A program made the position numbers and the translations under genes. A stretch of 64,000 bases of DNA, from positions 248,001 through 312,000 of the forward strand of contig NC_088959.1 of NCBI RefSeq assembly GCF_010111755.1, in the 5' to 3' direction. This document shows, in pieces, positions 1 to 9,397 of the stretch (position 1 is its first letter; every line of letters begins with the position of its first letter). This stretch comes from Nakaseomyces glabratus. Its lineage: Eukaryota > Ascomycota > Saccharomycetes > Saccharomycetales > Saccharomycetaceae. The notes under the pieces were generated by a model, which made no database searches, was not told the origin of the DNA, and worked only from the letters and a program-made list of their open reading frames with translations.

Positions 1-595
1 GCCAATGTTCATGAATAGTTTTCTTCTCCTCTTCTCCAACTTTGGTATTCCATATCCGTCTACACTCTTTACACATTTCTTTAAAGCGCAATATGTAGTC
101 TCTGTTGGGGTCAATATGTTGTATTGACCTTTTAGCTCTGCATGAGCTGAATTCATGGTAATTATTTGCTATACTCCCACTTTGGAATATAAGCTTCATA
201 TTAACTTCTGAGTTTTGTCGCCACAATCTATCAAATTTAGACTTGAATCTATTCCTGAACATTAGGTATTCACTAGCAGCAGGTTTTTCAATCTCCAAAC
301 ATCTGGCAAGCTCATATGAGGTGAGCTCAGATGGTGATAGATTGTGCTGCTCAAAGAACATAGCATAATACAATCTCTTCTTCGTTGCAGACAAGTTGTC
401 CCATTCAGACCTAATATACCTCTTGAAGCTGTTATTGAACCGCATCAAAGTTGTGTTCCCAAATTTCTTGACCTGCATGTTGTAATAGTAGTTGAAGACT
501 GTACCAATATCCTTCTGTGCACTCTTCTTGAAGGCCTTCTTGCAACTCACTAAAATCGAGGATGGCCTTGCATAAAGGTGTAGCGTAAACCTCAT
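1..595 (-). CDS. Partial gene: mitochondrial-type HMG-box-like protein (YOR114W position)
   Basis: An ATG at 595-593 opens a frame with no stop for 198 codons to the window edge, so the gene is cut and its C-terminus is missing. The first ~30 residues are basic, hydroxylated and free of acid (MRFTLHLYARPSS, then lysines), as in a mitochondrial presequence. Two later segments look like divergent HMG boxes: a tryptophan/leucine/lysine/tyrosine pattern around residues 60-80 (EWDNLSATKKRLYY), and a second starting EKPAASEYLMFRNRF near residue 105, with a later IWNTKVGEEEKK. Position and direction next to AZF1 match S. cerevisiae YOR114W, a gene of unknown function; orthology is inferred from synteny only. 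It is too divergent to be ABF2 itself. The reading frame is certain; the HMG and mitochondrial calls are moderate to weak. Confidence 0.7.
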   Translation of the reverse strand, partial: MRFTLHLYARPSSILVSCKKAFKKSAQKDIGTVFNYYYNMQVKKFGNTTLMRFNNSFKRYIRSEWDNLSATKKRLYYAMFFEQHNLSPSELTSYELARCLEIEKPAASEYLMFRNRFKSKFDRLWRQNSEVNMKLIFQSGSIANNYHEFSSCRAKRSIQHIDPNRDYILRFKEMCKECRRIWNTKVGEEEKKTIHEHW

Positions 596-1502
596 AGTGG
601 AGTCTTATTGTTGGTGCACCCGAAGCCAATATTACCAGAATTAAGTAGTAGATAGCGACCGGACCAGGTAGATGACCGGTGATCAGAACTCTATGTTGGT
701 ATTAAGTCAATTAAGCTAATTAATTTACCATAGAGTGGTGAGGATGTTCCGATGGACCTGGGTTATATATTAAAATAAAATAATGATTTCAAGTTCAATA
801 AAAAACGTATGATCCTCGCTACGGAGTTGCATTAATTATAAGTGTCTATTAAGAAACTGCGATGAACAAACCATAGATGTTAGAAAGCTCATCACGGATT
901 GAAAGTACATCCCCTACAAGAAGCTATTCTCGTTGTGGGTGCCTGTTTCGTGTTATTTACATTTTACTTCAATAAGACTCAATAATAAGGACCTTTCGCG
1001 TGTTACGAAGCCCACAAAAATATGTAAATATTTACAAGCTAGCGAGAGCATTCCACGCTTATGATTCTCTATGGTGCTAAAGGGATCTAGATATATCTTA
1101 GTCGAACACATGTGTAAATGAATACATCATTACTAAGGATAAATAATAATAATTTAAATTACGTTGCAGTCCATTAATTAATATTTAAACGTAGCATAGA
1201 ATATGTAGTGAAGCGAAATAGCTTGCTTATGGAGCGAAACAGTTAATCACAATAATTCTGTCCCGTTTCATAAGGCTAAATTACGCAAATACTTCATTTC
1301 AAGTTTTCTCTTTCAGACATAGTGCATTCAATTTATTCAAAAAAATGAAAAAAAAAATAGTAGTGAAAGAGAATTCAATGTGTCATTTGAATGAGATAAG
1401 CTTCATGTATTGTTCTTGCGGCATAAGATGAAAAGCATTCGCGAATGTTAATTGACTGGTGGGTATATCTATATATCACCCATATTATAATTGTAGGTTG
1501 GC
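596..1502. other. Intergenic, promoter side of the left-edge gene
   Basis: 907 bases between the 3' end of AZF1 and the start of the edge gene, which is transcribed leftward. AT-rich with A-tracts (around 1340-1360). No reading frame with an ATG and family resemblance, no tRNA and no repeat was seen. Confidence 0.6.
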
Positions 1503-4355
1503 CTAACTCTTATAACTGATGTTTTTGAACTTGATAGGCTCTTGAGAGTTAACCGGAGACTGACTAATATTTGATAGCTGTGACCGTTGCTCATTCGATT
1601 GGGGAGCATTCACAGGTTCATTGCTGTTATCGAATGAAAACGAAAAACCAGAAACATTGGTCAATGGCATCATGAGATTATTCGATGAATTTTGCTTGCT
1701 GTTTGTCTCAGAGTTTTCGTCCTTGTTCAAGTTGTTTGAAGATTCCGCCCCATTTACGTAACCAGATGCTCCAGGATAGTCATCCAATGACCCGCCAGCT
1801 TGTGGTGGGAATTGCGAATAGCTGTAATTTGGATTTGGTGATTTATCTGAATGCGCAATTCCATTTTGAACGGATTGCATGTTTTCATTTGTCATCAAAG
1901 AATCAATAGTGCTTGGAATATTAGCCATCACGTTATCACCATTATTTGTCCGGCTTGATTTCCTTCTAGAGGTTCTTCTTTTTTCAACCGGCGATGATGA
2001 TGCTCTTGATATGGCTTCAGGAGATAAACTAACCTTTGTGCTACCCTTTCCTCTACCTTTGATACCCTTGTTGGAGTTTTTATATATCGAGGCAAAATAT
2101 TCCAGCAATTCTCTTTCCTCTTGAGGTATTGGTGTATCAGGGTCCATTGTTGCTAGCTTCTGGGTTAACACTTTTAAAGTATCAAGATGAAATTTGTTTT
2201 GGTGTGATTTCATGTTACCTAATTGAGAGAACGATTTGTTACAGTTATCCAGTTTGCAAATAAATGGTCTAATCTTACCATGTGTCATTTTATGGGCAGC
2301 CAAATTACCCTTTCTAGAAAACCGTTTCTTACAAATATCACACTCGTATGGCTTTTCACCAGTATGTAATCTTTCATGTGTTTTTAAATTACCACCCTGG
2401 GTGAAGCGCTTGCCACAGTATTCACACTGGTATGGCTTCTTACCCAAATGGGATCTAATGTGAACATCAAGATGGGTAACTTGTGCAAAACATCTATGGC
2501 AATATTGACATTCAAATTGCTTAGATACTGTTGCAGATTTGGGCTTTTCAACTCCACCAAATAGATCCACACTAGAAGGAATGATCTCAGAGTCATTGCT
2601 GATTACTAATTTTCCATCCTCGGTGGTTGGAACCTTCTCTGTGACACCCTTCTTTCTAGCCTGGATCATAAGAACAAGCTGGTCAACATTAGTAGTCCCC
2701 AATTTTTCCTTTTGGTTTGTCTCTGGGGGTAATTCATCTGGAATATTTTCGTTTACAGGTTCTTGATTAATTGCTTGTCCACTATTCCCCTTCGTTGTAG
2801 TATTCTTTTTTGTTGAAGATGCTTTATTAGTGGTCCGCTTCTTTCTTGGCTTACCTTTTGTCTTCTTTTTAGGATTCTCTTCCCAGTTATTGTAACCTTC
2901 TTCGCCTTCCATTAATGGTCTCTTCGAGCCTAAGTTGGGATCCTGTCCGATAGGTTCTCCATTCGGAGCAATACCTTGATTAATGCTGGTGCCAACATTC
3001 CTGTACATATTCTGCGGTATTTCACCAAAGGCTGATAGTCGGCCCATGTTAGCGCCGTTATTGATATTTTGCATGCTGTTGTCTACCGCAGTTTGGAACT
3101 GCATAGGTCCATATAGCAGCGATCTTACAGAAGAGTTTCTCCTTTTGTATTGGTAATCAAGATCTTCTGGATTGTACTTAATCGAATTTTGTCTTGAGCC
3201 CTGTGGTGGAAGTGGTTGACCTTCACCACTAATACTGTAAGGATTTCTGTAAGAGTGATTGTTCAAAAACATTTCGTATTCGTTAGAGCTTGCCTTCCTA
3301 AAGCCCGGTTCCTTAAAGTTCGCGTTTCTAGCACCAGGAGGGATATTTCCCTGTGGCATATTGTCCATAAAGTTGTCGTTGGTCTTGTCGTTACCTGTCA
3401 TGATTTCATTCTGAGGAATTGGGGCACCGTTGTTACCAAACGGCACCATAGAAGGTGGTTTCATAGATTGTAATATAGAGTCCCTTCTTCCATATCCGCC
3501 CACTTGAAATTGAAACTGCTGATTTGGCATGTCAGGGTTATTGACGTGGACTGAATTCAATAGGTCCTGGTCAGAAGTCACATCGTTTGGGAAATATATT
3601 GAGTTTCTCTTAGAGCCTGGTGCATTGTAACCGGACAACCCTGGTGTTCCCGCGTTATTAGCTCCTGCTTGAGGGTAGCTCTGTGCATTCTCTGATGCAA
3701 ACGACGGGATCTTAAACCTTGGCTGAGAACCGTTTCTCGCTACTTGTCCCTGCGCATTTGTTATTGGTGGTACTGGGGATTGCTCTGCACTGCCGTCTGG
3801 TTGCGTGTGATCCACACTTCGCCTGACGCCAGCGTTCACTGCACCTCCAGCATTCGGTACAGATCCCTGCTGGGGAGGCCATAGACTGTTCACTATAGAA
3901 AACCCACGCCCAATCTGGTTCAGATCAGGCTGCTGAGATAACCGTTGTGCATTGCCCGCAATACTACCTTTGTTCATAGACACTGGCCCTTGTCCCGGTC
4001 CTTGCGCGCTCTGGGCACCTTGAGCACTTTGAGCGCCCGGAGCACCTTGAGCACCTTGAGTTCCTTGAGCACCTTGAGCACCTTGAGTACTTTGACCACT
4101 TTGAGTACCCGGAGCACCCGGAGCACCCGATCCTTGCTCCATCATATTCAGAAACGGATTCAGCACGGAGTCCGTGGAGAACCGCGGCTGATTAAAGGTG
4201 AAATAGGACATGGAGTCGTTCCTGCCTTGACTTCTCCCAGCCTGCACACTCGCGTCCCTGATCTGATCCGGAGCCCCTTGCACCTTCGTCTCCGCCTGCT
4301 CCTCAGGCTTCACAGTCTCATCGCCCCCAACCTTGGGATCACTCTCTTCCACCAT
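1503..4355 (-). CDS. AZF1: C2H2 zinc-finger transcription factor Azf1
   Basis: 950 codons from an ATG at 4355-4353 (S. cerevisiae Azf1 is about 914 residues). Four C2H2 fingers lie in tandem at roughly residues 613-722, with typical linkers (HTGEKPYEC) and a fourth finger with a longer loop (CKLDNC). The rest is low complexity, rich in N, Q, S and P, with a basic nuclear-localisation-like stretch near residues 500-530 (KKKTKGKPRKKR). Residues ~75-115 are a collagen-like Gly-Ala-Gln repeat, absent from the usual description of the family. Azf1 activates carbon-source and cell-wall genes in S. cerevisiae. Gene order AZF1-CEX1-Maf-TFC7 equals YOR113W-YOR110W, which supports the name. The long 3' spacer ends in the edge gene on the same strand. 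Confidence 0.9.
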   Translation of the reverse strand: MVEESDPKVGGDETVKPEEQAETKVQGAPDQIRDASVQAGRSQGRNDSMSYFTFNQPRFSTDSVLNPFLNMMEQGSGAPGAPGTQSGQSTQGAQGAQGTQGAQGAPGAQSAQGAQSAQGPGQGPVSMNKGSIAGNAQRLSQQPDLNQIGRGFSIVNSLWPPQQGSVPNAGGAVNAGVRRSVDHTQPDGSAEQSPVPPITNAQGQVARNGSQPRFKIPSFASENAQSYPQAGANNAGTPGLSGYNAPGSKRNSIYFPNDVTSDQDLLNSVHVNNPDMPNQQFQFQVGGYGRRDSILQSMKPPSMVPFGNNGAPIPQNEIMTGNDKTNDNFMDNMPQGNIPPGARNANFKEPGFRKASSNEYEMFLNNHSYRNPYSISGEGQPLPPQGSRQNSIKYNPEDLDYQYKRRNSSVRSLLYGPMQFQTAVDNSMQNINNGANMGRLSAFGEIPQNMYRNVGTSINQGIAPNGEPIGQDPNLGSKRPLMEGEEGYNNWEENPKKKTKGKPRKKRTTNKASSTKKNTTTKGNSGQAINQEPVNENIPDELPPETNQKEKLGTTNVDQLVLMIQARKKGVTEKVPTTEDGKLVISNDSEIIPSSVDLFGGVEKPKSATVSKQFECQYCHRCFAQVTHLDVHIRSHLGKKPYQCEYCGKRFTQGGNLKTHERLHTGEKPYECDICKKRFSRKGNLAAHKMTHGKIRPFICKLDNCNKSFSQLGNMKSHQNKFHLDTLKVLTQKLATMDPDTPIPQEERELLEYFASIYKNSNKGIKGRGKGSTKVSLSPEAISRASSSPVEKRRTSRRKSSRTNNGDNVMANIPSTIDSLMTNENMQSVQNGIAHSDKSPNPNYSYSQFPPQAGGSLDDYPGASGYVNGAESSNNLNKDENSETNSKQNSSNNLMMPLTNVSGFSFSFDNSNEPVNAPQSNEQRSQLSNISQSPVNSQEPIKFKNISYKS
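4010..4131 (-). repeat. Coding minisatellite in AZF1 (Gly-Ala-Gln repeat)
   Basis: About 13 imperfect copies of a 9-base unit reading (plus strand) like TTGAGCACC, encoding GAQ/GTQ/SAQ/GAP triplets on the minus strand. The unit length is a multiple of three, so copy-number changes keep the frame. Confidence 0.8.
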
Positions 4356-4733
4356 CGCGATCGGTTTGTTTTTCGTGTTTCCTCTCCTAGTTTTTTTATT
4401 TATGGCACTTGCAAATTCCTGCTCCTACCCTTGGCGTCTCTCGATCCTCCTGTTCAAGGATTTCCAGTCCAAAAGATCCTTATTACCCTCGTTGGCGTCT
4501 AAATTTCTTTTTAGAAAAGAAACAAAAGAAATTAAAGGAATCCTTCTTGCTCTTTATTTTTTTTCTTCACTTTTTTTTTTGTTTGGGGGGAGGCCAGATG
4601 CCCAACTCCCTGCGGGGGGGAAACGGAGATTGCTTCTGCGGAGTTTTCTCCGCCTCGTCTAATGTGATATGTAGCTTGCGACGTTATACAAACCTGTCCT
4701 ATTGGGTATATAATATGATATGTAGCTTGTGCA
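4356..4733. other. AZF1 promoter region
   Basis: 378 bases between the AZF1 start and the 3' end of CEX1. Contains T-tracts (4559-4580) and two G runs of 6-7 bases (4585-4590, 4614-4620). No factor site was recognised with confidence. Confidence 0.5.
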
Positions 4734-6764
4734 TTACCAGTCGTCGCCCCAGCCTTCGTCTTCTACGTCCGGGTCGTCCCAGAGCTCTACTTTCTTTGCC
4801 TGCTTCCTTGCGGTTGGCTTTGGCTGCGGTTTCGGTTTCGCGCTGAGTATGGACTTGCGCTGGACGGGGCGTCTCTTCTCTTCCCATGCGTCGTCTCCCG
4901 TACTTGTACTGGTCGGGACTGGGGTCGCTGGTGTTGCTGGTGTTGCTGGGGTCGCTGGTGCTGCTGGTGTGCTGCCGAGGCTGATGTTGGAGTTGTTGTT
5001 GCTGCGTGCCTTCATCAAGTTCACGGAGGACGTTGACCCCAGCTTCAGGTTGTCCAGGAACTGGGCCAGCATCTCGGCGTCCTGGTCACGCGTGGACTCG
5101 TACTCAGCAAAGTCTATGCGCGTGCCCGTGGAGTCTGCGCCCTCGCCCGAGCCGTCCAGCTCCTTCGCGGCCTCCTCGAGCCTCGCCATGTACAGCTTGA
5201 ACAGCTCGCGCGCTTTGCGTCTCACTAGCTTGTCCTTGTCCATGAACGACGGCGCGATCACGGAAAGCACTTTTGTGGCTATGGTGCCTGCATCGAACAG
5301 AGTGATCGTCTCAGTGAGCCCGTGCAACGCAGCGAGCCTGGGCTTGATCTCGGGGTCCTTCAGCGACTTCGTGAACGCAGTGGCAAGGATGCTGGCCCTG
5401 TTGCCCATGGAACTGGACAGCTCGCTGGCTATCTTCGTGATGATGAACACGGTCCAGGTCCTGATCTCGATATCGGAGTCCACCTGGGTCTTCGCCAGGT
5501 ACCGCAGCAGCTCGTTGTTCAACTGCCGCTCGTTCAAGCTGGGAACAATGTATGGAATCTTCTTCAACGTCTCCAGTCTCAGCTTCGGCTCGGTGTCGGA
5601 TAGACCCTGGACAAATTGCGGGTATATCCTGTTGCATACTTCCGCAGGACCGAAAGGTTCCACAAGCGTAGGCAAGTACATCAGCAATAGGAACCTGACT
5701 TGTCTGTCCGGTAGCTTGAAACAAAGCCCAACTATGTTTCTAAAGGGCTCGTCATAGCTCTTGCTGTCAGTGGCTAGTTCAAGCAGAATCGCCAAAAAGG
5801 AAACTATTTTGTTGTGGCTTGTAGACGGTACCGCTCCGCCATTATTGTTCACTAGATTTTGTATCATGTCGATCAGTTCCGGAAGGATCAAATTCTCAAT
5901 GAATCCCGGGGCTAAGTTCTTGAACATTGCCGGGTCTTCGAAATATAACGCTTCCAAGTTGTTTAGCACTATCATCTTGTCTTGTAAGTTCTTAATATGC
6001 CATTCTTTCAGCTCCGAGTATAATTCGATCATAGGATTGCCGTACCATGACTCTGTGGTTTGAATTTGGTCCGCAAAACGGGCTATACTGCTCTTACCAT
6101 TGCTAATGGACGAAACTAGCTTGACCCAGTCCTTTGGCATCCCTGTATACTTCATCAGATCATTTTTCAGCAGAGAGCCCAGTAGAACTGCGTCTACTAT
6201 CTTTGGATCCTCAGTAGCGGGCGGCTGTAGGCCGCAAATCGAGTAGTACAGTTTCATTTGGGAGCCGAAATGGAAGCTGTCCTCTATATTCGAGCATAGT
6301 TCTAGACCAAAAAACACCAACTGACCCTTGGAGTTGAAAAATAACGATTGCCTGTTCAGTGTTCCCAATACAAACGTCTTCATATATTGTAAAGTCTCAA
6401 CTAATTGAGATACCCACAGATAGACAGAGTCCTTGTTGCTGGAGTAATCCTTCAATTTGTCCCAATTGAATGGTGTCACTCTTTCTGTAATAATAAAAGT
6501 GGATTGTGGATCGGAATCAGAAATCTCTAGCACTGAGCACAGGCCAGGGATCTTTAAGATCTTGGCCTTGTGTAATGCGTTTGCAATCAATTGCTCAGTG
6601 TCAGCGCGTCTCTGCGCTTTGAATAAAGTCACTGGTAATGAATCAGACTTCCTTGTACCATTGTACACTTGCCACAATGGTGTCTCTAGTAGCACAGTCT
6701 CCTCATCTATGGTGTAGGGGAACTGGAAATTTGAGATTGACTTGAAGAAACTGGTGAAATTCAT
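4734..6764 (-). CDS. CEX1: Scy1-like pseudokinase, nuclear tRNA export factor Cex1
   Basis: 676 residues from the ATG at 6764; the frame stays open 17 codons further upstream, but it begins with GTG and the family starts at MNF(S/T)S, so the inner ATG was chosen. The N-terminal ~290 residues form a degenerate protein-kinase domain without the usual HRD or DFG residues. It is followed by HEAT-like helices (to ~550) and a low-complexity tail with Ala-Thr-Pro repeats, ending in acidic Trp/Asp motifs (WDDPD, WGDDW). In S. cerevisiae Cex1 receives aminoacyl-tRNA at the nuclear pore and passes it to eEF1A, and it also contacts COPI. The 3' half (about 4740-5560) is markedly GC-richer than the 5' half. 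Shorter than the S. cerevisiae protein (about 760). Confidence 0.93.
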   Translation of the reverse strand: MNFTSFFKSISNFQFPYTIDEETVLLETPLWQVYNGTRKSDSLPVTLFKAQRRADTEQLIANALHKAKILKIPGLCSVLEISDSDPQSTFIITERVTPFNWDKLKDYSSNKDSVYLWVSQLVETLQYMKTFVLGTLNRQSLFFNSKGQLVFFGLELCSNIEDSFHFGSQMKLYYSICGLQPPATEDPKIVDAVLLGSLLKNDLMKYTGMPKDWVKLVSSISNGKSSIARFADQIQTTESWYGNPMIELYSELKEWHIKNLQDKMIVLNNLEALYFEDPAMFKNLAPGFIENLILPELIDMIQNLVNNNGGAVPSTSHNKIVSFLAILLELATDSKSYDEPFRNIVGLCFKLPDRQVRFLLLMYLPTLVEPFGPAEVCNRIYPQFVQGLSDTEPKLRLETLKKIPYIVPSLNERQLNNELLRYLAKTQVDSDIEIRTWTVFIITKIASELSSSMGNRASILATAFTKSLKDPEIKPRLAALHGLTETITLFDAGTIATKVLSVIAPSFMDKDKLVRRKARELFKLYMARLEEAAKELDGSGEGADSTGTRIDFAEYESTRDQDAEMLAQFLDNLKLGSTSSVNLMKARSNNNSNISLGSTPAAPATPATPATPATPVPTSTSTGDDAWEEKRRPVQRKSILSAKPKPQPKPTARKQAKKVELWDDPDVEDEGWGDDW

Positions 6765-7084
6765 CTTCTTATAGGTAGGTATTCTCTTCCACTTATCTGT
6801 CCTTTCTGTCAACACGATATAATCTCAACAGTACACTAAATGGTAACTTTCAGCCTTTATAAACTGTTCTACTGCGGTGTCCTGAGAACTGCTGACAGTT
6901 TTAAGCCAGATGAGCTTCAAAGGTTGTGGTTATTATTTGGGAAGTTGCCTTTGGCCATTGTTGACAGGCACTTTTGACGTGTTACGTTGATCTTTACTGT
7001 GCTGGCCTTAATGGTGAGCATATTGCCCTTATGTAGTGATTGTATATGTGCTATTTAAGTCGCATTAAGCTGAAATGCCACATT
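6765..7084. other. CEX1 promoter region
   Basis: 320 bases between the CEX1 start and the 3' end of the Maf-family gene. No distinctive element recognised. Confidence 0.45.
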
Positions 7085-7732
7085 CTATAGTAGCCTATTG
7101 AGCTCGATCACCAGTTTGTTCAATGGCAGTCCCATGATGTTGTAGTAGTCGCCGTCTATGCGGTTCACCATGGCCCCGCATGACGTTTGGATCATAATAC
7201 CACCTGCAGCGTTCAAGGCAGCGTCGTTCCTCGAATACTCTTCGATAAAGCTGCTTGGTATGTTAGAATCGAAGTACATGTCAGTTTGGTCATGGAATTC
7301 CGTCACTCTATATTCCGTCGGAGACTTGTAGACAATTACACTCACCGCTGTGACTACACGAACAGGCTCCTTAGTCTCATAACAGAACCAATGCAGATTC
7401 TTTATCAAATCGTTTCGGCTGGAAGGCTTCTCATATATTTTGTTGTTGGCATCTAGGACAATTGTATCCGCACAGATGACTACTTGCGGTTTGTCAAAGG
7501 ACTTTTGGTGACTCTTCAAGTCATCGCAGATGCCATCGGCTTTACCTTTACAAGTATCTATAACATATTGGATAGGATTGTTTGTGTACTTGCTTTTATC
7601 GAGGTCTTCCTCGAAGGAAGGTTTCATAGTGTCAAGCTTATCGATGCCCAGGATATCATGTATAATCTCATACCTTCTTGGGGATGAACTGGCAAGTATA
7701 AAGTCGTAACTTTCGAGTAACTCGCTTAACAT
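7085..7732 (-). CDS. Maf/HAM1-like nucleoside triphosphate pyrophosphatase
   Basis: 215 residues, ATG at 7732-7730; ortholog of S. cerevisiae YOR111W by sequence style and position. Maf-family signatures are visible: ILASSSPRRYEI near residue 12 (the substrate-binding SxSPRR), CADTIVLD near residue 95 with the catalytic aspartate, and IDGDYYNIMGLPL near residue 195. Maf proteins hydrolyse non-canonical or modified dNTP/NTP pools (dTTP, UTP, m5UTP in characterised members) and are thought to be cytosolic house-cleaning enzymes. A PAC element lies about 120 bases upstream, unusual for such a gene and suggesting co-expression with ribosome-biogenesis genes. Family call is firm; substrate is unknown. 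Confidence 0.88.
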   Translation of the reverse strand: MLSELLESYDFILASSSPRRYEIIHDILGIDKLDTMKPSFEEDLDKSKYTNNPIQYVIDTCKGKADGICDDLKSHQKSFDKPQVVICADTIVLDANNKIYEKPSSRNDLIKNLHWFCYETKEPVRVVTAVSVIVYKSPTEYRVTEFHDQTDMYFDSNIPSSFIEEYSRNDAALNAAGGIMIQTSCGAMVNRIDGDYYNIMGLPLNKLVIELNRLL

Positions 7733-8104
7733 GCTATTTATTGATGTAATTTCGCAATCAATATGTGATCGATAATAAAGTTAGCAAGACTCTTCCCAAA
7801 ACCTGTATATTAATTTGTTTTGTAATGGTTTATGCACTTTTGCCATTTTTTTAGGCTCATCGCCTTGATTTTTCACAATCTATGGAATACACAGAATTTG
7901 ATGATTGCTTTATTTTAAAAATACATTATATGAGAAGTGAAAAAGAAACTATGTGATAATGTTTAGGCTTACGAATCCCAATTAAAAGAATATTCTCTTT
8001 TCATTAATACTAAAACTAAATGCAAATGTAAAAAATTAGTCTCTACCCAAAAGGGTCTACAAACGATTCATACTTTTCAGGTATGAAGTTGATCCTTTAA
8101 AAAA
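7733..8104. other. Promoter of the Maf-family gene, 3' flank of TFC7
   Basis: 372 AT-rich bases. Contains a PAC element (listed separately) and no open frame of note. Confidence 0.5.
7855..7863 (-). promoter_or_regulatory. PAC element upstream of the Maf-family gene
   Basis: GCTCATCGC on the plus strand (GCGATGAGC on the coding strand), followed by TGATTTTTCA at 7866-7875, which resembles the RRPE half often paired with PAC. PAC is bound by Pbf1/Pbf2 (Dot6/Tod6) in S. cerevisiae. Confidence 0.6.
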
Positions 8105-9397
8105 TTATATTATTTCCACCTCTTCTAATACCAGTCTGTCTTTAATTCTATAAATTTTCTCGGTAACTTTATTCTCTAATTCATTTCTTTCTTCGGGTAT
8201 TTTTTGTTTCTCAATGGAGGAATCGTCGCTATCTTCTGCAAGTTTGTCATCTTCTTCTTTCTTAATATTATCGAATTCATCAGCAATTATATCTTCATCT
8301 AATATATGATTCAAGCCCTTACTCGAACTCTCATCATCTTCTCCACCTCGAAGATTTTTTTTATTCACTGTCGCAGTTGATGGGAAAGCTAATTCAGTAC
8401 CTACCAGCTTTTCCCACTTACCCACGTAAAGTTTGTTATTTATGAGAACTAGAGGTTCGTGTTCTTCTAGACCAGAATACTGAAGTGTAGCTTTTTTATC
8501 GAGAACGTTCTTACCTTTGTAGTTGCCGCTAGGTATATCAACACTGACATAGACGGATTCCTTACCGGCAGTTTCCGTTGTTATACGGCTTTTGACATCA
8601 GCATCTGACCCAGCCTCTACGTTTAGATGAAACCCCCAATTCATTTCTTCGCCTCGAGATAAGAACTCTGTGTGACCATTCAATGTACACATCCAATTTC
8701 TCTTCAGAGGCTCGGTTTCCTCCAAAACGTCAATATCTTCTTCTGGATTCGAGGTTTCTTTAGCATTGCTCGGTAGTTCAAACTTATCTAGAGAGCAACT
8801 TCCACATCTCAGATATTCATGTGTATCATCAATTGTGCACCTGCAGTCTGGTTTTTGTAACAGATTTAGACCTAATGCAATCTTTGTAGCACCATGTGTA
8901 ACAATCATAATTGTTTCCACACTAGGGAATTTCTTTTCCACCTGTTTTATGAAATTGTTAAGAGCGTCATGGCACCTTTTGTATAGCTCTTCCTCTGTTT
9001 CACCTTTCTCACTAGGGGCAGGCTGTGAGTGCCATTCTAGTCTTACTGTGTCATGGAAATACTTCGACAGGAGTTCATTATCAGCGGGCACAGGGATCAC
9101 GGGCCTGTCTGGTCTGTACCATTCACTAAACCCCCTTTCAATGTAGACGGGAACTTCCAATAGCTCTGCAATGGGAGTCGAAGTTTCCAAACACCTGTAA
9201 AATGGGGATGAGAATATCATCTCTGGTTGATCATCCAAAGTTAAAAGAAATCTGCCCAATTCATGGGCTTGCTTGATACCATGCTGAGCCAGCTGAACAT
9301 CGCCAGCTATACCGGTTGGAGGTGGGGGAACCTCAGCACCTATTATCCAGTTCGCCCTGTAGCCATGTCTCGCGATATAAACTGTACGCACAACCAT
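8105..9397 (-). CDS. TFC7: TFIIIC subunit tau55 (Tfc7)
   Basis: 430 residues from an ATG at 9397. The N-terminus is a histidine phosphatase / phosphoglycerate-mutase-like domain: the RHG motif is at residues ~9-11 (YIARHGYR), the ERGFSEWY region follows at ~90, and the second conserved histidine is in MIVTHG near 170. The C-terminal half is the tau-specific region with an acidic, lysine-rich tail that in S. cerevisiae contacts tau95 and tau131. TFIIIC recruits TFIIIB and RNA polymerase III to tRNA and 5S genes. Length is close to the S. cerevisiae protein (about 435). Gene order with CEX1 and the Maf gene supports YOR110W orthology. Confidence 0.92.
   Translation of the reverse strand: MVVRTVYIARHGYRANWIIGAEVPPPPTGIAGDVQLAQHGIKQAHELGRFLLTLDDQPEMIFSSPFYRCLETSTPIAELLEVPVYIERGFSEWYRPDRPVIPVPADNELLSKYFHDTVRLEWHSQPAPSEKGETEEELYKRCHDALNNFIKQVEKKFPSVETIMIVTHGATKIALGLNLLQKPDCRCTIDDTHEYLRCGSCSLDKFELPSNAKETSNPEEDIDVLEETEPLKRNWMCTLNGHTEFLSRGEEMNWGFHLNVEAGSDADVKSRITTETAGKESVYVSVDIPSGNYKGKNVLDKKATLQYSGLEEHEPLVLINNKLYVGKWEKLVGTELAFPSTATVNKKNLRGGEDDESSSKGLNHILDEDIIADEFDNIKKEEDDKLAEDSDDSSIEKQKIPEERNELENKVTEKIYRIKDRLVLEEVEII

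Noticed and set aside
3945..4502. 185-codon plus-strand frame opposite AZF1
   Set aside because: Shadow of the AZF1 repeat (LSTLSTLST) on the opposite strand; AZF1 is clearly the coding strand.
4729..5757. 342-codon plus-strand frame opposite CEX1
   Set aside because: Serine-rich antisense shadow of a GC-rich coding region; CEX1 is conserved on the other strand.
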